Position numbers and translations under genes: made by a program | The notes under the pieces: model-generated | Seen by the model: only the letters and a program-made list of their open reading frames with translations | Told to the model about the DNA's origin: nothing | Database searches by the model: none | Assembly (NCBI GenBank): GCA_043777675.1 | Contig: JAYWHR010000006.1 | Coordinates: forward strand, 1-64,000 | DNA: 64,000 nucleotides | Source of the DNA: JANMDU01 sp043777675 | GTDB lineage: Bacteria; Pseudomonadota; Gammaproteobacteria; Burkholderiales; Burkholderiaceae_C | Direction: 5' to 3' | Part shown: in pieces, positions 25,623 to 33,901 of the stretch | Position numbering within the stretch: the first letter of the stretch is position 1 | Layout: each line of letters starts with the position of its first letter

Positions 25623-26522
25623 TCAGTCTGGAATCTCCACAGTTCCCTCAAACACAGTGACAGCTGGCCCGGTGAGCAGCACACTGGCATCCAAGCCTTG
25701 TGTGAGCATGGGCCAGTCAATCGTGAGTAGCCCACCGTGGGTGTGCACATCCACTTGACTATCTAGCAACCCTAGCCGAATACCGGCCACCACCGCTGCG
25801 CAAGCGCCTGTGCCGCAGGCCAGCGTCTCGCCTGCGCCTCGCTCGTACACGCGAAGCTTGATCTCCTTGCGATTGAGAATTTGCATAAAGCCCACATTCA
25901 CGCGGCGAGGAAAAGCTGGATGCGTTTGCATCCATTCGCCTAACTCATGCACAGAGGCGGTTTCCACATCGCTGACCACCTGCACAGCATGCGGATTGCC
26001 CATCGATAAGACGCTGATCCATGCACTATTCACTATCGATTTAGTAGCACTCTGCGCATATTCTATGCCGGCTAATTCCCATTTTTGCCATAAATTAACG
26101 CTCTGAAGAGTCGCATGCGTCGCATCAAACGGCACCTCTGCGTGTTCAAAAAAAGGCGCGCCCATATCCACCATCACGCGACCATCGGGCTGCTCACTCA
26201 AAGTGATGGCGTTGTTCATCGTCTTCACGCGAATGCTGCTCTTGCTCGTCAAGCCTTTGCTGCGAACGTAGCGTACAAAGCAGCGCGCTCCGTTGCCGCA
26301 ATGCTCCACTTCGCCGCCATCGTTGTTGTGAATCGCGTATTCAAAATCAAACTCGGGCGATGGCGCAGGCCGCACCGACAGGATCTGATCCGCACCCACA
26401 CCAAAATGCCGGTCGCCTAAGAATTTGTATTGCGCAGGCGTGAGTCCCAGCAAGCCGCGCGTCTCATCTAACACGACGAAATCATTACCCGCGCCTTGCA
26501 TTTTGGTGAACTGGATTTTCAT
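25623..26522 (-). CDS. dapF: Diaminopimelate epimerase
   Basis: A 299-residue enzyme that interconverts LL- and meso-diaminopimelate for lysine and peptidoglycan. Both catalytic cysteines are present in EHCGNGARCF and LACGTGACA, and the opening MKIQFTKMQGAGNDFVVLD is diagnostic. The start is the ATG at 26522; a longer frame upstream is not conserved. It is about 20 residues longer than E. coli DapF. The extra stretch lies before VLSMGNPHAVQ, where LAGIEYAQSATKSIV is encoded by a copy of the dispersed repeat. Confidence 0.95.
   Translation of the reverse strand: MKIQFTKMQGAGNDFVVLDETRGLLGLTPAQYKFLGDRHFGVGADQILSVRPAPSPEFDFEYAIHNNDGGEVEHCGNGARCFVRYVRSKGLTSKSSIRVKTMNNAITLSEQPDGRVMVDMGAPFFEHAEVPFDATHATLQSVNLWQKWELAGIEYAQSATKSIVNSAWISVLSMGNPHAVQVVSDVETASVHELGEWMQTHPAFPRRVNVGFMQILNRKEIKLRVYERGAGETLACGTGACAAVVAGIRLGLLDSQVDVHTHGGLLTIDWPMLTQGLDASVLLTGPAVTVFEGTVEIPD
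26031..26073 (-). repeat. Dispersed 44-bp repeat, copy 5 (inside dapF)
   Basis: CACTATCGATTTAGTAGCAC, then TCTGCGCATATTCTATGCC and GGCTA. DapF reads it in the sense frame as LAGIEYAQSATKSIV, the clearest example of the shared peptide. Confidence 0.9.
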
Positions 26523-26565
26523 ACCGCTATTATCTTCAAACTTCACCTTAATAAGAAAGCCCATC

Positions 26566-27117
26566 ATGCGCATCCCAGCTTGGAATCAAACGCTCAAAGC
26601 CCAGCCTCCCGAGCTAGTAGCTGCCATTGAGGCGCGGCGCGGCGGTCAGTTGATTAATTTAGACACGGTATTACTTTGGAGCGAGCCTTTAGCACGCGGC
26701 TGGAATGTGTATCTCAAAGCCGTGCGCACCGAGCTGCCCACAGATCGCCGCCTGCGCGAGCTGGCCATTTGCACGGTAGCGCTGCTCACCGGCGCGCATT
26801 ACGAATACCACCACCATGCACCCGATTTTTTGGCGGCAGGCGGCACGCAAGCGCAGCTCGATGCTTTAGCACAAGTTATTAAGAAAAATCCGTGCCTAGC
26901 CGGCACAGAATCTGCGTTGAGTGCTATTGAAAAGATAGTAATTCAATACGCTGCGCAAATGACAGTTCAGGTGAAAGTGGAGGATGTTGTGTTTGCACAA
27001 ATGCAGCAGCACTTCGACACCACGGCTTTGGTGGAGATCACCAGTGCAATTGCCACCTACAACATGGTGGCGCGATTTTTGGTGGCGCTGGACATCCATC
27101 CCGAAGATCAGGATTGA
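26566..27117 (+). CDS. Carboxymuconolactone decarboxylase (AhpD-like) family protein
   Basis: A 183-residue all-helical protein related to the CMD/AhpD family. RRLRELAICTVALLTGAHYEYHHHA is the core helix pair, split at residue ~75. Enzymes of this group use a CxxC pair (AhpD) or an acid/base site (CMD). Here the expected cysteines are absent, leaving an EYHHH cluster, so peroxidase activity is doubtful. Between two helices, LAGTESALSAIEKIV is encoded by a dispersed repeat. It is divergent from dapF with 43 bp between. Confidence 0.85.
   Translation: MRIPAWNQTLKAQPPELVAAIEARRGGQLINLDTVLLWSEPLARGWNVYLKAVRTELPTDRRLRELAICTVALLTGAHYEYHHHAPDFLAAGGTQAQLDALAQVIKKNPCLAGTESALSAIEKIVIQYAAQMTVQVKVEDVVFAQMQQHFDTTALVEITSAIATYNMVARFLVALDIHPEDQD
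26897..26940 (+). repeat. Dispersed 44-bp repeat, copy 6 (inside CMD-family gene)
   Basis: TAGCCGGCACAGAATCTGCG then GTGCTATTGAAAAGATAGTA, translated in frame as LAGTESALSAIEKIV. Confidence 0.88.
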
Positions 27118-27126
27118 CGCCTCGGA

Positions 27127-28107
27127 TCAATCCGCCTTGATGCCTTGCTCGCGCACCACTTTGCCCCAAATTTCGATTTGTTTGTCGATGAAGTTGCGGG
27201 CAATCTCAGGTGATCCGCCCACCACATCAATGCCTTGCGCATCCAGTTTTTTAGCAATTTCAGAATTTTTCAAAGCTTTATTCACTTCTTCATTCATCCG
27301 CTTCAAGATCTCGGGCGGCGTTTTGGCCGGCGCGAGAATGGCCCACCACGCAGGCGCATCAAAACCAGAGATCCCGCTCTCGGCCATGGTGGGCACATTG
27401 GGCAAATCGGGGCTGCGTTTGCTGGTCGTCACGGCCAATGGGCGTAGGCGGCCATTGTCTAAATGCGGTTTGGTCAGGAAGACTGAGCCAATAGAAAGCG
27501 GCACATGCCCGGCCACAGCATCGGTCATCAATGGGCCACCGCCACGATAGGGGATATGCTGCCATTCCAAGCCATTGCTCTTGCCCACCAAGGCCATGGC
27601 CAAATGGCCGAGCGAGCCACTGCCAATCGTGCCGTAGCTGACATTTTTCTTCGATTTCGCTGCGCTCACGACATCGGCAAAACTCTTGTACTCACTGCCT
27701 GCATGCGTGGCCAACACCATCGCCGCCGTGCCGATCAATGCAATCGGCTCCAAATCTTTTCGTGTGTCAAATCCCAAATTGGCAATCAGCGAGGGGTTCA
27801 CAGCATGCGTGTCAAACACCACAGCAAAGGTGTAGCCATCAGCGGGCCCCTGCGCCACCTGCGCCGTGCCAATCGCGCCCGAGGCGCCGCCTTTGTTATC
27901 CACAATCACGGTTTGCCCGAGCTGAGCTTGCAAAGGCTGCGCCAAAATGCGCGCCACCTGATCGACCGAGCCGCCCGCGGGGAACACCGCCACCAATCGG
28001 ATGGGCTGCTTCAATGGCCAAGCCTGCGCGAAGGCCGTTTGAGGCAAGAAGCAGGCGATGCTCATTGACAAACCTACGCTCAGTGCTACTTTTAATTTTT
28101 TCATCAT
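27127..28107 (-). CDS. Bug-family tripartite tricarboxylate transporter receptor
   Basis: A 326-residue periplasmic solute receptor. A Sec signal peptide (SIACFLPQTAFA) leads to the Bug fold: PIRLVAVFPAGGSVDQVARI, VDNKGGASGAIGTAQVA, and the C-terminal LAPAKTPPEILKRMNEEVN. Such proteins are present in many copies in Burkholderiales and bind small carboxylates or related ligands. No TctA/TctB membrane genes lie next to it, as is common for orphan Bug receptors. Ligand unknown. Confidence 0.93.
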   Translation of the reverse strand: MMKKLKVALSVGLSMSIACFLPQTAFAQAWPLKQPIRLVAVFPAGGSVDQVARILAQPLQAQLGQTVIVDNKGGASGAIGTAQVAQGPADGYTFAVVFDTHAVNPSLIANLGFDTRKDLEPIALIGTAAMVLATHAGSEYKSFADVVSAAKSKKNVSYGTIGSGSLGHLAMALVGKSNGLEWQHIPYRGGGPLMTDAVAGHVPLSIGSVFLTKPHLDNGRLRPLAVTTSKRSPDLPNVPTMAESGISGFDAPAWWAILAPAKTPPEILKRMNEEVNKALKNSEIAKKLDAQGIDVVGGSPEIARNFIDKQIEIWGKVVREQGIKAD

Positions 28108-28201
28108 GTCTCCATTAGGTTAGTGTTCCATTGTTACTTATGCAGACCAGTCAATGACCGGTACATCCACCCTCGGTGCATCCAACTGATAAGCCAGTGC
28201 G

Positions 28202-28711
28202 CTATAGCAAATCGGAAGCAGTTAATGCATAAGCCTTACCAAAACCAGCATTCAAGCTGGCGCGTTGCGGCACAAGCGTCCAAAAATCAAAGTCAGAAAA
28301 ATCGGCATACATCGCTGCACCGGGATGCCGCTTTAGAAACTGTGCTTTTGCTTCAGCGCGGTTTTCTAAAGAGATTTTTTGCGCAAGGCAGACCACCGTG
28401 ATGCGCGGATGCCGCAATGGATCGCCCTCGCCTGCTTCCCCTAAAAGCAAAGCACATCGCGGATCCGCTTCCAACGCGCCATAGTGCGCCGACAAACGCG
28501 AAATCAAAATCAAAGGCGCGCTGTTTGAATCCACGGCCAATGACACACGCGAAGCCAGCGGCCAACCCGTACCCGGCTCAATAGAGGCTAGCGCACCATG
28601 CAAGCTACCCCGCAAAAAACCAAGGGCTTGCAACCGAGCCGCGTCATCCGTCTCTCGGAGGACTTGCGGCCCGCCTGGCTCCGCAGCTCGTGGTTGATCA
28701 GACGGTGACAT
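28202..28711 (-). CDS. Pyridoxamine 5'-phosphate oxidase-like (HugZ-type) protein
   Basis: A 169-residue split-barrel flavin-binding-type protein. GALASIEPGTGWPLASRVSL and APLILISRLSAHYGALEADP are the first strands of the fold, and PRITVVCLAQKI and YADFSDFDFWTLVPQRASL match HugZ-like proteins, which bind or degrade haem. The C-terminal domain with the haem-ligand His of full-length HugZ is missing, so a haem role is not supported. It overlaps the end of the SbmA-like gene by 14 bp. Confidence 0.83.
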   Translation of the reverse strand: MSPSDQPRAAEPGGPQVLRETDDAARLQALGFLRGSLHGALASIEPGTGWPLASRVSLAVDSNSAPLILISRLSAHYGALEADPRCALLLGEAGEGDPLRHPRITVVCLAQKISLENRAEAKAQFLKRHPGAAMYADFSDFDFWTLVPQRASLNAGFGKAYALTASDLL

Positions 28712-29729
28712 TCATCACCACCGGCTCGCCTTCAGGGGGATGGGCTGGCACATCTGGCGCGTTGCGTATCGCCAATTCAAAGGCACTCAAACGCTTGTAC
28801 ACCGAAATCAATTCCACAATAGTGCTCCAACTATTGACAAGGAACTGGAACGAGCTTTCTACGCGTTCAAACACATTAGAGATTTGCTGCATCAAGCCCA
28901 AAGTGATCGTCCCTGCAAGTAAGCCCGGAGACATCGCCAAGAGCGGAATCAAGCCACTGTATTGCAAGTAAAAATAACGTGCCACATCGAAATAGGCGTA
29001 GTGAAAAAACAAACGGAAGTGGTTAAAGCGAACCTGCGTCCAAATATCTGCCAGTGTGGGCGGCGTGGCACGATTCGGATCGTCTTCACCGAGCACCAGC
29101 TCCTTGCGATACGCCGCTTCAACTTTTTGATTGTTGAACTCGAGGCCGGGCAGCCGCATACCCACCGTGGCGAGTAACACCGTGCCAAAGATGGCAGACA
29201 TCATAGCCGTCCACACCAAAGACTGGCTCACCGCGCCAACAAAAGGCAGCTCAGGAACTTTAGCGGAAAGCGTCCACAAGATCGGCAAAAAAGCCACCAG
29301 CGTCATGATTGAGCGCATGAAGCTCACGCCCAACCCTTCCATGATTTTGGCGAAGCGATAGGTGTCATCTTGCACACGCTGTGATGCGCCTTCAATATGG
29401 CGCACCTTATGCCAATTGGCGGTGTAAAACTCGGTCAGCGCAGTGCGCCAGCGAAACACCCAGTGCTTCACAAAATATTCGAGCAATACTGCCACACCGA
29501 CAAAAATACCTGCAATTTTTGCAAACACCAACACTTGGCCATAAAACTCGGCTGCTGAGCTGCTGCCCGGCTTTTGCAAAATCCGCTGAATGTAATCGTA
29601 GAACGAACCGTACCAGCTATTGAGCTCTACCGTGAGCTGCACCTTGTACCAAGTCACACCCAAAATCAGCGCTCCGCCGACCCAAGCCCAGAGCCACCAC
29701 TTTCGGTTGCGAAAAAAAGACTGAAACAT
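28698..29729 (-). CDS. sbmA: SbmA/BacA-like peptide transporter
   Basis: A 343-residue inner-membrane protein with about six to eight helices. LTVELNSWYGSFYDYIQRIL, ALTEFYTANWHKVRHIEGAS and QRVQDDTYRFAKIMEGLG are characteristic of SbmA/BacA, proton-driven importers of peptides and some antibiotics. No ABC ATPase domain is present, as expected for this type. The family length (about 400) is a little larger. The start is the ATG at 29729 with AGGAG upstream. Co-transcribed with the HugZ-type gene. Confidence 0.9.
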   Translation of the reverse strand: MFQSFFRNRKWWLWAWVGGALILGVTWYKVQLTVELNSWYGSFYDYIQRILQKPGSSSAAEFYGQVLVFAKIAGIFVGVAVLLEYFVKHWVFRWRTALTEFYTANWHKVRHIEGASQRVQDDTYRFAKIMEGLGVSFMRSIMTLVAFLPILWTLSAKVPELPFVGAVSQSLVWTAMMSAIFGTVLLATVGMRLPGLEFNNQKVEAAYRKELVLGEDDPNRATPPTLADIWTQVRFNHFRLFFHYAYFDVARYFYLQYSGLIPLLAMSPGLLAGTITLGLMQQISNVFERVESSFQFLVNSWSTIVELISVYKRLSAFELAIRNAPDVPAHPPEGEPVVMNVTV

Positions 29730-29777
29730 AGCGTGCTCCTTGTAGCAAAATGCTGTAACCACTAGCGAATTTAACCT

Positions 29778-31601
29778 ATGCCACGCCACGATGCTCTGAC
29801 ATACCCCCCCAAGCCGATCGCGCCTTTACTTAAAGCTGCCACAGTGCTCCTGTTGCGCGATGGCGCTCGAGGCCTAGAAGTGCTGATGACACGGCGCTCA
29901 CTCAAGGCTAGCTTTGCGCCGGGTGCCTATGTGTTTCCCGGTGGCGGTATCGAAGAAGATGATGAGCGATACGCCATCAATGCGCGCCTAGACCTAGCCG
30001 TGACTGACCAAAGCGCACAGAATTTCGTCTCTATTCGCTCCACTCAGCCCCCTACCCACACCTGCTGGGCACTCGCGGCTATTCGGGAGAGCTTCGAAGA
30101 AATGGGTATCGTCTTGGCGAAACAAGCCAACGGGCAATGGGCAACACAAGAGCAAATCAACCGGCTTGATCGCGAAGCTAATTTTTATCTGCAAATGCAG
30201 ACTGAAGGTCTATCGCTCGCGGCAGATGAGGTTTTTTTGCTGGCGCACTGGATCACGGATCGCGATATGCCCAAGCGCTTTGAAGTGCCATTTTTGGTCG
30301 CGCGCATGCCGCAAGGCCAAAACGCCATAGCCGATGAGAAAGAGCAATTCGAGCCGGAATGGGTGCGCCCGCAAGATGCGCTGAGCCGGCATGAGGCGGG
30401 GCAGTTTTTGATGATCTTTCCAACGATCCGTACTTTGCAAAAACTCGTTCCTTTTAGCCTCACGGAGAATGTGCTTCGGGCCTGCGCGAGCGAGAAGCCC
30501 TTATGGACAAGTTGCCCACGCGCTGGATTGATGCATGGCAAAGAAGTGCGTTTCATGGAACACGAATCTGCCTTTGGTGAGCTGGCAATGGTCTCGCCTT
30601 ATGGGCAAATCGCTCATGAGTTATCTTGGCAGCACAATCAGCCCGTGAAACTACTCAAGCATGTCATGCGATTGACTGCACCGAATCCCAGCATGATGAC
30701 GGGGCCAGGCACCAACACTTACATCGTCGGCACGCCTGAGAAGGGCTATGTGGTGATTGATCCTGGGCCAGATGTGGCTTCGCACATCGAGCGAATCATT
30801 CGCGCGACTGGCGGCGACATCGTGGCGATTGTCTGTACGCATTCTCATTCTGATCATTCGCCTGCTGCCAAGCCATTGCAGACCCGGGTGGTGGAGGCCA
30901 GCAATACAGTGCCGATGACACTCACAGCAGAATTTGCCAAGCATATCTGCCCCATTCTTGGTTTGCCCAGCACCGTGACAGCGCGCGACAATGCTTGGTT
31001 TGAGCCAGATGTCGTGCTACGAAATACGGAGCAGCTCGCGCCCTATTTCCGACGTCCATACGATGAATTGCCTTTCGAGATCAGCCTGCAGGTGATCTAC
31101 ACGCCTGGCCATGCAGCCAATCACTTGTGCTTGATCCTGCCTGAGGATGGTTTGCTCTTTTCTGGCGATCATGTCCTCAATGGCAGCACCACCGTGATCG
31201 ACCCCCCCGATGGCGACATGACTGACTATTTGGATTCCCTGGAAACTTTGCAGGCTCTGTGCCAACTGCACGATCTGCGCTTCATCTTGCCTGCACATGG
31301 TTATGTTTTGAGCCTGTGTGATGCAGCTCAAGCGCCATTTGCACCTGCCAATCAGTCAGATGTCCTCCCTCGGGAGAGCGATATCCATGACTCTCATGGC
31401 GGCGGATACAGAGCGATCACTGCGTTGAAAAATCATCGCCTTCAGAGAGAAGCTAAGATCATTGCTGCAATGAAACTCAAACCCGGCGTGAGTCTTGAGG
31501 AATTGCTGCCCCTGGCTTATGACGATGTCGACACGAAGCTTTGGCCGCTTGCAACGAGATCTTTAGAAGCCCACATCCAAAGAATTACCCAAAACTGCTG
31601 A
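29778..31601 (+). CDS. Nudix hydrolase / metallo-beta-lactamase fusion protein
   Basis: A 607-residue two-domain protein. The N-terminal half is Nudix-like: ATVLLLRDGARGLEVLMTRR, PGGGIEEDD, and AAIRESFEEMGIVLA (about 98-112) holding the RExxEE core. The gap between GGG and RE is larger than in the standard box, as in CoA-type Nudix enzymes. The C-terminal half is a metallo-beta-lactamase fold of the LACTB2 type with CTHSHSDHSPAA (HxHxDH), TPGHAANHLCLI, SGDHVLNGST and LPAHG. It may hydrolyse nucleotide or acyl-CoA derivatives and thioesters or RNA. Each half is complete. Confidence 0.88.
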   Translation: MPRHDALTYPPKPIAPLLKAATVLLLRDGARGLEVLMTRRSLKASFAPGAYVFPGGGIEEDDERYAINARLDLAVTDQSAQNFVSIRSTQPPTHTCWALAAIRESFEEMGIVLAKQANGQWATQEQINRLDREANFYLQMQTEGLSLAADEVFLLAHWITDRDMPKRFEVPFLVARMPQGQNAIADEKEQFEPEWVRPQDALSRHEAGQFLMIFPTIRTLQKLVPFSLTENVLRACASEKPLWTSCPRAGLMHGKEVRFMEHESAFGELAMVSPYGQIAHELSWQHNQPVKLLKHVMRLTAPNPSMMTGPGTNTYIVGTPEKGYVVIDPGPDVASHIERIIRATGGDIVAIVCTHSHSDHSPAAKPLQTRVVEASNTVPMTLTAEFAKHICPILGLPSTVTARDNAWFEPDVVLRNTEQLAPYFRRPYDELPFEISLQVIYTPGHAANHLCLILPEDGLLFSGDHVLNGSTTVIDPPDGDMTDYLDSLETLQALCQLHDLRFILPAHGYVLSLCDAAQAPFAPANQSDVLPRESDIHDSHGGGYRAITALKNHRLQREAKIIAAMKLKPGVSLEELLPLAYDDVDTKLWPLATRSLEAHIQRITQNC

Positions 31602-31729
31602 TTTTTTTGCAAAAAGTACAACTTTCGTTGGATTGCTTTATATCTCTTGTCTGCTTATAGTACAGATAACAAGTAGTAACAAATCTGGGTTTCACATCTA
31701 GATTTCAGCAGTGGTCGGCCAAAGAGGTC

Positions 31730-32284
31730 ATGGATATGAATAGCAATACAACAGAGCACGCATCTCCTGCGCTGGAGCCGGGAAGGGTGGAAAATTTTAG
31801 GCAAGGTATTCGCGACATCAGCGATAGCGCAGAGGCTCTGCTCCAAGGGCTGCGCTCGCAGGGCGCGGAGCATGCATTGCTGGGTGGCCAATTGACCGGG
31901 CTTTTGAAAAATTTGCGCCAACAACGCACTTATTCCATGGATTTGGCCATGGGTGTGGCAGCTTGCTCACAATTTGATATCTACATCAGAGCGCTTGGAA
32001 ACTTGCGTGCAACCGTAGCGCAGTGGCTCGCTGTACATGCTGCCAGCCCACGCAGGATAGAAGGCGAAGCGACTGATTTTGAGATGCAGTGTTTCAGCAC
32101 GTTAGGCGCTGGTTTGATGTGGCTGGAAAGCTTGAGTGTTGGCAGCGTGCGCGATAGTTTGATATCGGACACACAAACGATGGCTTTGACTTTCGGCTCG
32201 CAACAAGCACAAGGCGAAGATATTACAGATCAAGTGCAGCACGATTGGAATCAATACAACGATCTGCAAGAAGCCAGCGCCTAA
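31730..32284 (+). CDS. Hypothetical protein, mostly helical
   Basis: A 184-residue acidic protein I do not recognise. It appears almost all helical: SDSAEALLQGLRSQGAEHAL, then GLLKNLRQQRTYSMDLAMGV and SQFDIYIRALGNLRATVAQW. There is no signal peptide or membrane segment. It may be a small coiled-coil protein. It lies between the Nudix/MBL gene and the YeiH-type transporter and begins with MDMN at 31730. The coding case rests on its length, GC composition and no overlap with other genes. Confidence 0.6.
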   Translation: MDMNSNTTEHASPALEPGRVENFRQGIRDISDSAEALLQGLRSQGAEHALLGGQLTGLLKNLRQQRTYSMDLAMGVAACSQFDIYIRALGNLRATVAQWLAVHAASPRRIEGEATDFEMQCFSTLGAGLMWLESLSVGSVRDSLISDTQTMALTFGSQQAQGEDITDQVQHDWNQYNDLQEASA

Positions 32285-32334
32285 CATCTGGATGATGTAG
32301 CTCTATCAAGCCGGTCTGCGGTACAGTGCAGGCC

Positions 32335-33387
32335 ATGTTGTCTTGGCTTCATCCTGAGAGAGTGCTTGGTTGGTTACGTAACCACTATCCCGGCATATTG
32401 CTCTGCGCCATGATTGCGCTGGCGGCTACTTTTTTAGCTGAGTACTATGGTGGGCCACAGCTACTGTATGCCTTGCTGATCGGGCTGGCTTTTCATTTCA
32501 TGGTGAAGAATCCGCAGGTCAAGCCCGGCGTGGATTTTTGTGGCCGCACTGTGCTGCGCTTAGGCGTTGCCCTACTGGGCGCGCGCATCACACTCGCACA
32601 GGTGGCTCAGCTTGGCATCAGCTCGGCGCTGCTGATCATTTGCGCTGTTGTGCTGACTGTCGCGTTTGGCGTGTTGCTGGCGAAGTGGCTTGATCGCCCA
32701 CGTGATGAAGGTCTTTTAAGTGGGGGCGCAGTGGCCATTTGCGGCGCATCTGCGGCTTTAGCTGTGGCCAGTGTGTTGCCGCAAAATCCGCGTAACGAGC
32801 GCTTTACTTTGCTCACCGTGGTGGGCGTGACGGTGCTCTCTACGTTGGCGATGATTGTGTATCCCTTCGCCTTGAAATGGCTTGCTGTTTCGCCACAACA
32901 CGCCGGGCTATTTTTGGGCGGCACGATTCATGATGTGGCGCAGGTGGTGGCTGCGGGCATGATGTTGGGCTCAGATGCGGGCGATACGGCCACTGTAGTG
33001 AAGCTCTTTCGCGTGATGCTGCTCACGCCGGTGGTGGTGGTGATTGCGCTGATGTATCGGCGGCAAATGTCAGAGGCCGTGGCCGCTGCTGCGGCAGGCG
33101 GTCAAGCTGCGGCCGCTACGCAAGCATCCGTGCCCTTCATCCCTGGCTTCTTGCTGGCCTTCATCGTGCTGATGTTGTTAGCCAGCAGCAATATATTTCC
33201 ACCGGCTTGGGTGGATGCAGCGAGCAGCTCATCTCGCTGGTGCTTGGTGGCAGCGATTGCGGCTGCCGGTGTAAAAACGAGTTTTGAGGAACTGCTCAAG
33301 ATCGGCTGGCAGCCGGTGCTAATGCTCGTGGCTGAGACGGTGTTTATTGCAGCGTTTGTTGCGGCTGGAATACTGCTCGGGGCTTAA
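32335..33387 (+). CDS. YeiH/UPF0324-type putative sulfate exporter
   Basis: A 350-residue protein with about ten membrane segments. HFMVKNPQVKPGVDFCGRTV, LRLGVALLGARITLAQV, GGAVAICGASAALAVASVLP and GLFLGGTIHDVAQVVAAGMM are hallmarks of the UPF0324/YeiH family. It is annotated as a putative sulfate or sulfonate exporter; the substrate is not well established. The ATG at 32335 is preferred over a GTG three codons earlier. Convergent with the DUF3567 gene. Confidence 0.9.
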   Translation: MLSWLHPERVLGWLRNHYPGILLCAMIALAATFLAEYYGGPQLLYALLIGLAFHFMVKNPQVKPGVDFCGRTVLRLGVALLGARITLAQVAQLGISSALLIICAVVLTVAFGVLLAKWLDRPRDEGLLSGGAVAICGASAALAVASVLPQNPRNERFTLLTVVGVTVLSTLAMIVYPFALKWLAVSPQHAGLFLGGTIHDVAQVVAAGMMLGSDAGDTATVVKLFRVMLLTPVVVVIALMYRRQMSEAVAAAAAGGQAAAATQASVPFIPGFLLAFIVLMLLASSNIFPPAWVDAASSSSRWCLVAAIAAAGVKTSFEELLKIGWQPVLMLVAETVFIAAFVAAGILLGA

Positions 33388-33390
33388 TGC

Positions 33391-33434
33391 AAAACCGCTC
33401 AGGTTTTTAGTGGAAACCGCGAAGGTTTTTAGTG
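33391..33434. terminator. Tandem direct repeat forming two small terminator hairpins
   Basis: Two 21-bp direct copies, AAACCGCTCAGGTTTTTAGTG and AAACCGCGAAGGTTTTTAGTG in short form AAACC-loop-GGTTTTT, follow the YeiH stop and reach the DUF3567 stop. Each could terminate the rightward transcript. Confidence 0.55.
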
Positions 33435-33782
33435 CAAAACCACGGGATTTTGCGCAAGCTGGGCATAACGCTCCAGCGTCTCTTCCACTTCGTCTTGCGT
33501 GGGCGTTTTGGTTTGCCAAGCGCTGATTTGCTGCTGGAAAAGTTCAGCCCAAGAGCCATCAAGATAAACTTCTTTGCCCGAGCGCTTGTCTACAATTTCA
33601 AAACCGTGGCGAGCTAGGCGGTATTCGGGGCGGGCGTTTTCAATAGAAGACGTTTGCTCCATGCCATCCAATGAGATGCCTTGCATAGCGACTTGCATTG
33701 CATCTTGCGCGCTCGATTGCAGTTGCGGCTCGGCTTGGAGATGAACCACCACAAAGGAGTCTGAGTCGTAGAGCATTTGCAT
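33429..33782 (-). CDS. DUF3567-family protein
   Basis: A 117-residue protein. The opening MQMLYDSDSFVVVHLQAEP and the middle RHGFEIVDKRSGKEVYLDGS are typical of DUF3567, a small family largely restricted to Burkholderiales. Function unknown; there is no membrane segment or known motif. Its C-terminal part TQDEVEETLERYAQLAQNPV is helical. The gene supports the taxonomic placement of the window. Confidence 0.8.
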   Translation of the reverse strand: MQMLYDSDSFVVVHLQAEPQLQSSAQDAMQVAMQGISLDGMEQTSSIENARPEYRLARHGFEIVDKRSGKEVYLDGSWAELFQQQISAWQTKTPTQDEVEETLERYAQLAQNPVVLH

Positions 33783-33901
33783 GTGTTGGCTTTCGTGTTT
33801 GCTGCGTTTACTGTAGCAGCTTATCTATGAACGCATCTGAATATTTCAAGGGTATGGGTATAAGCCCCTAAACTCGCGTTTGATTTGTAACGCAGCCAAG
33901 C

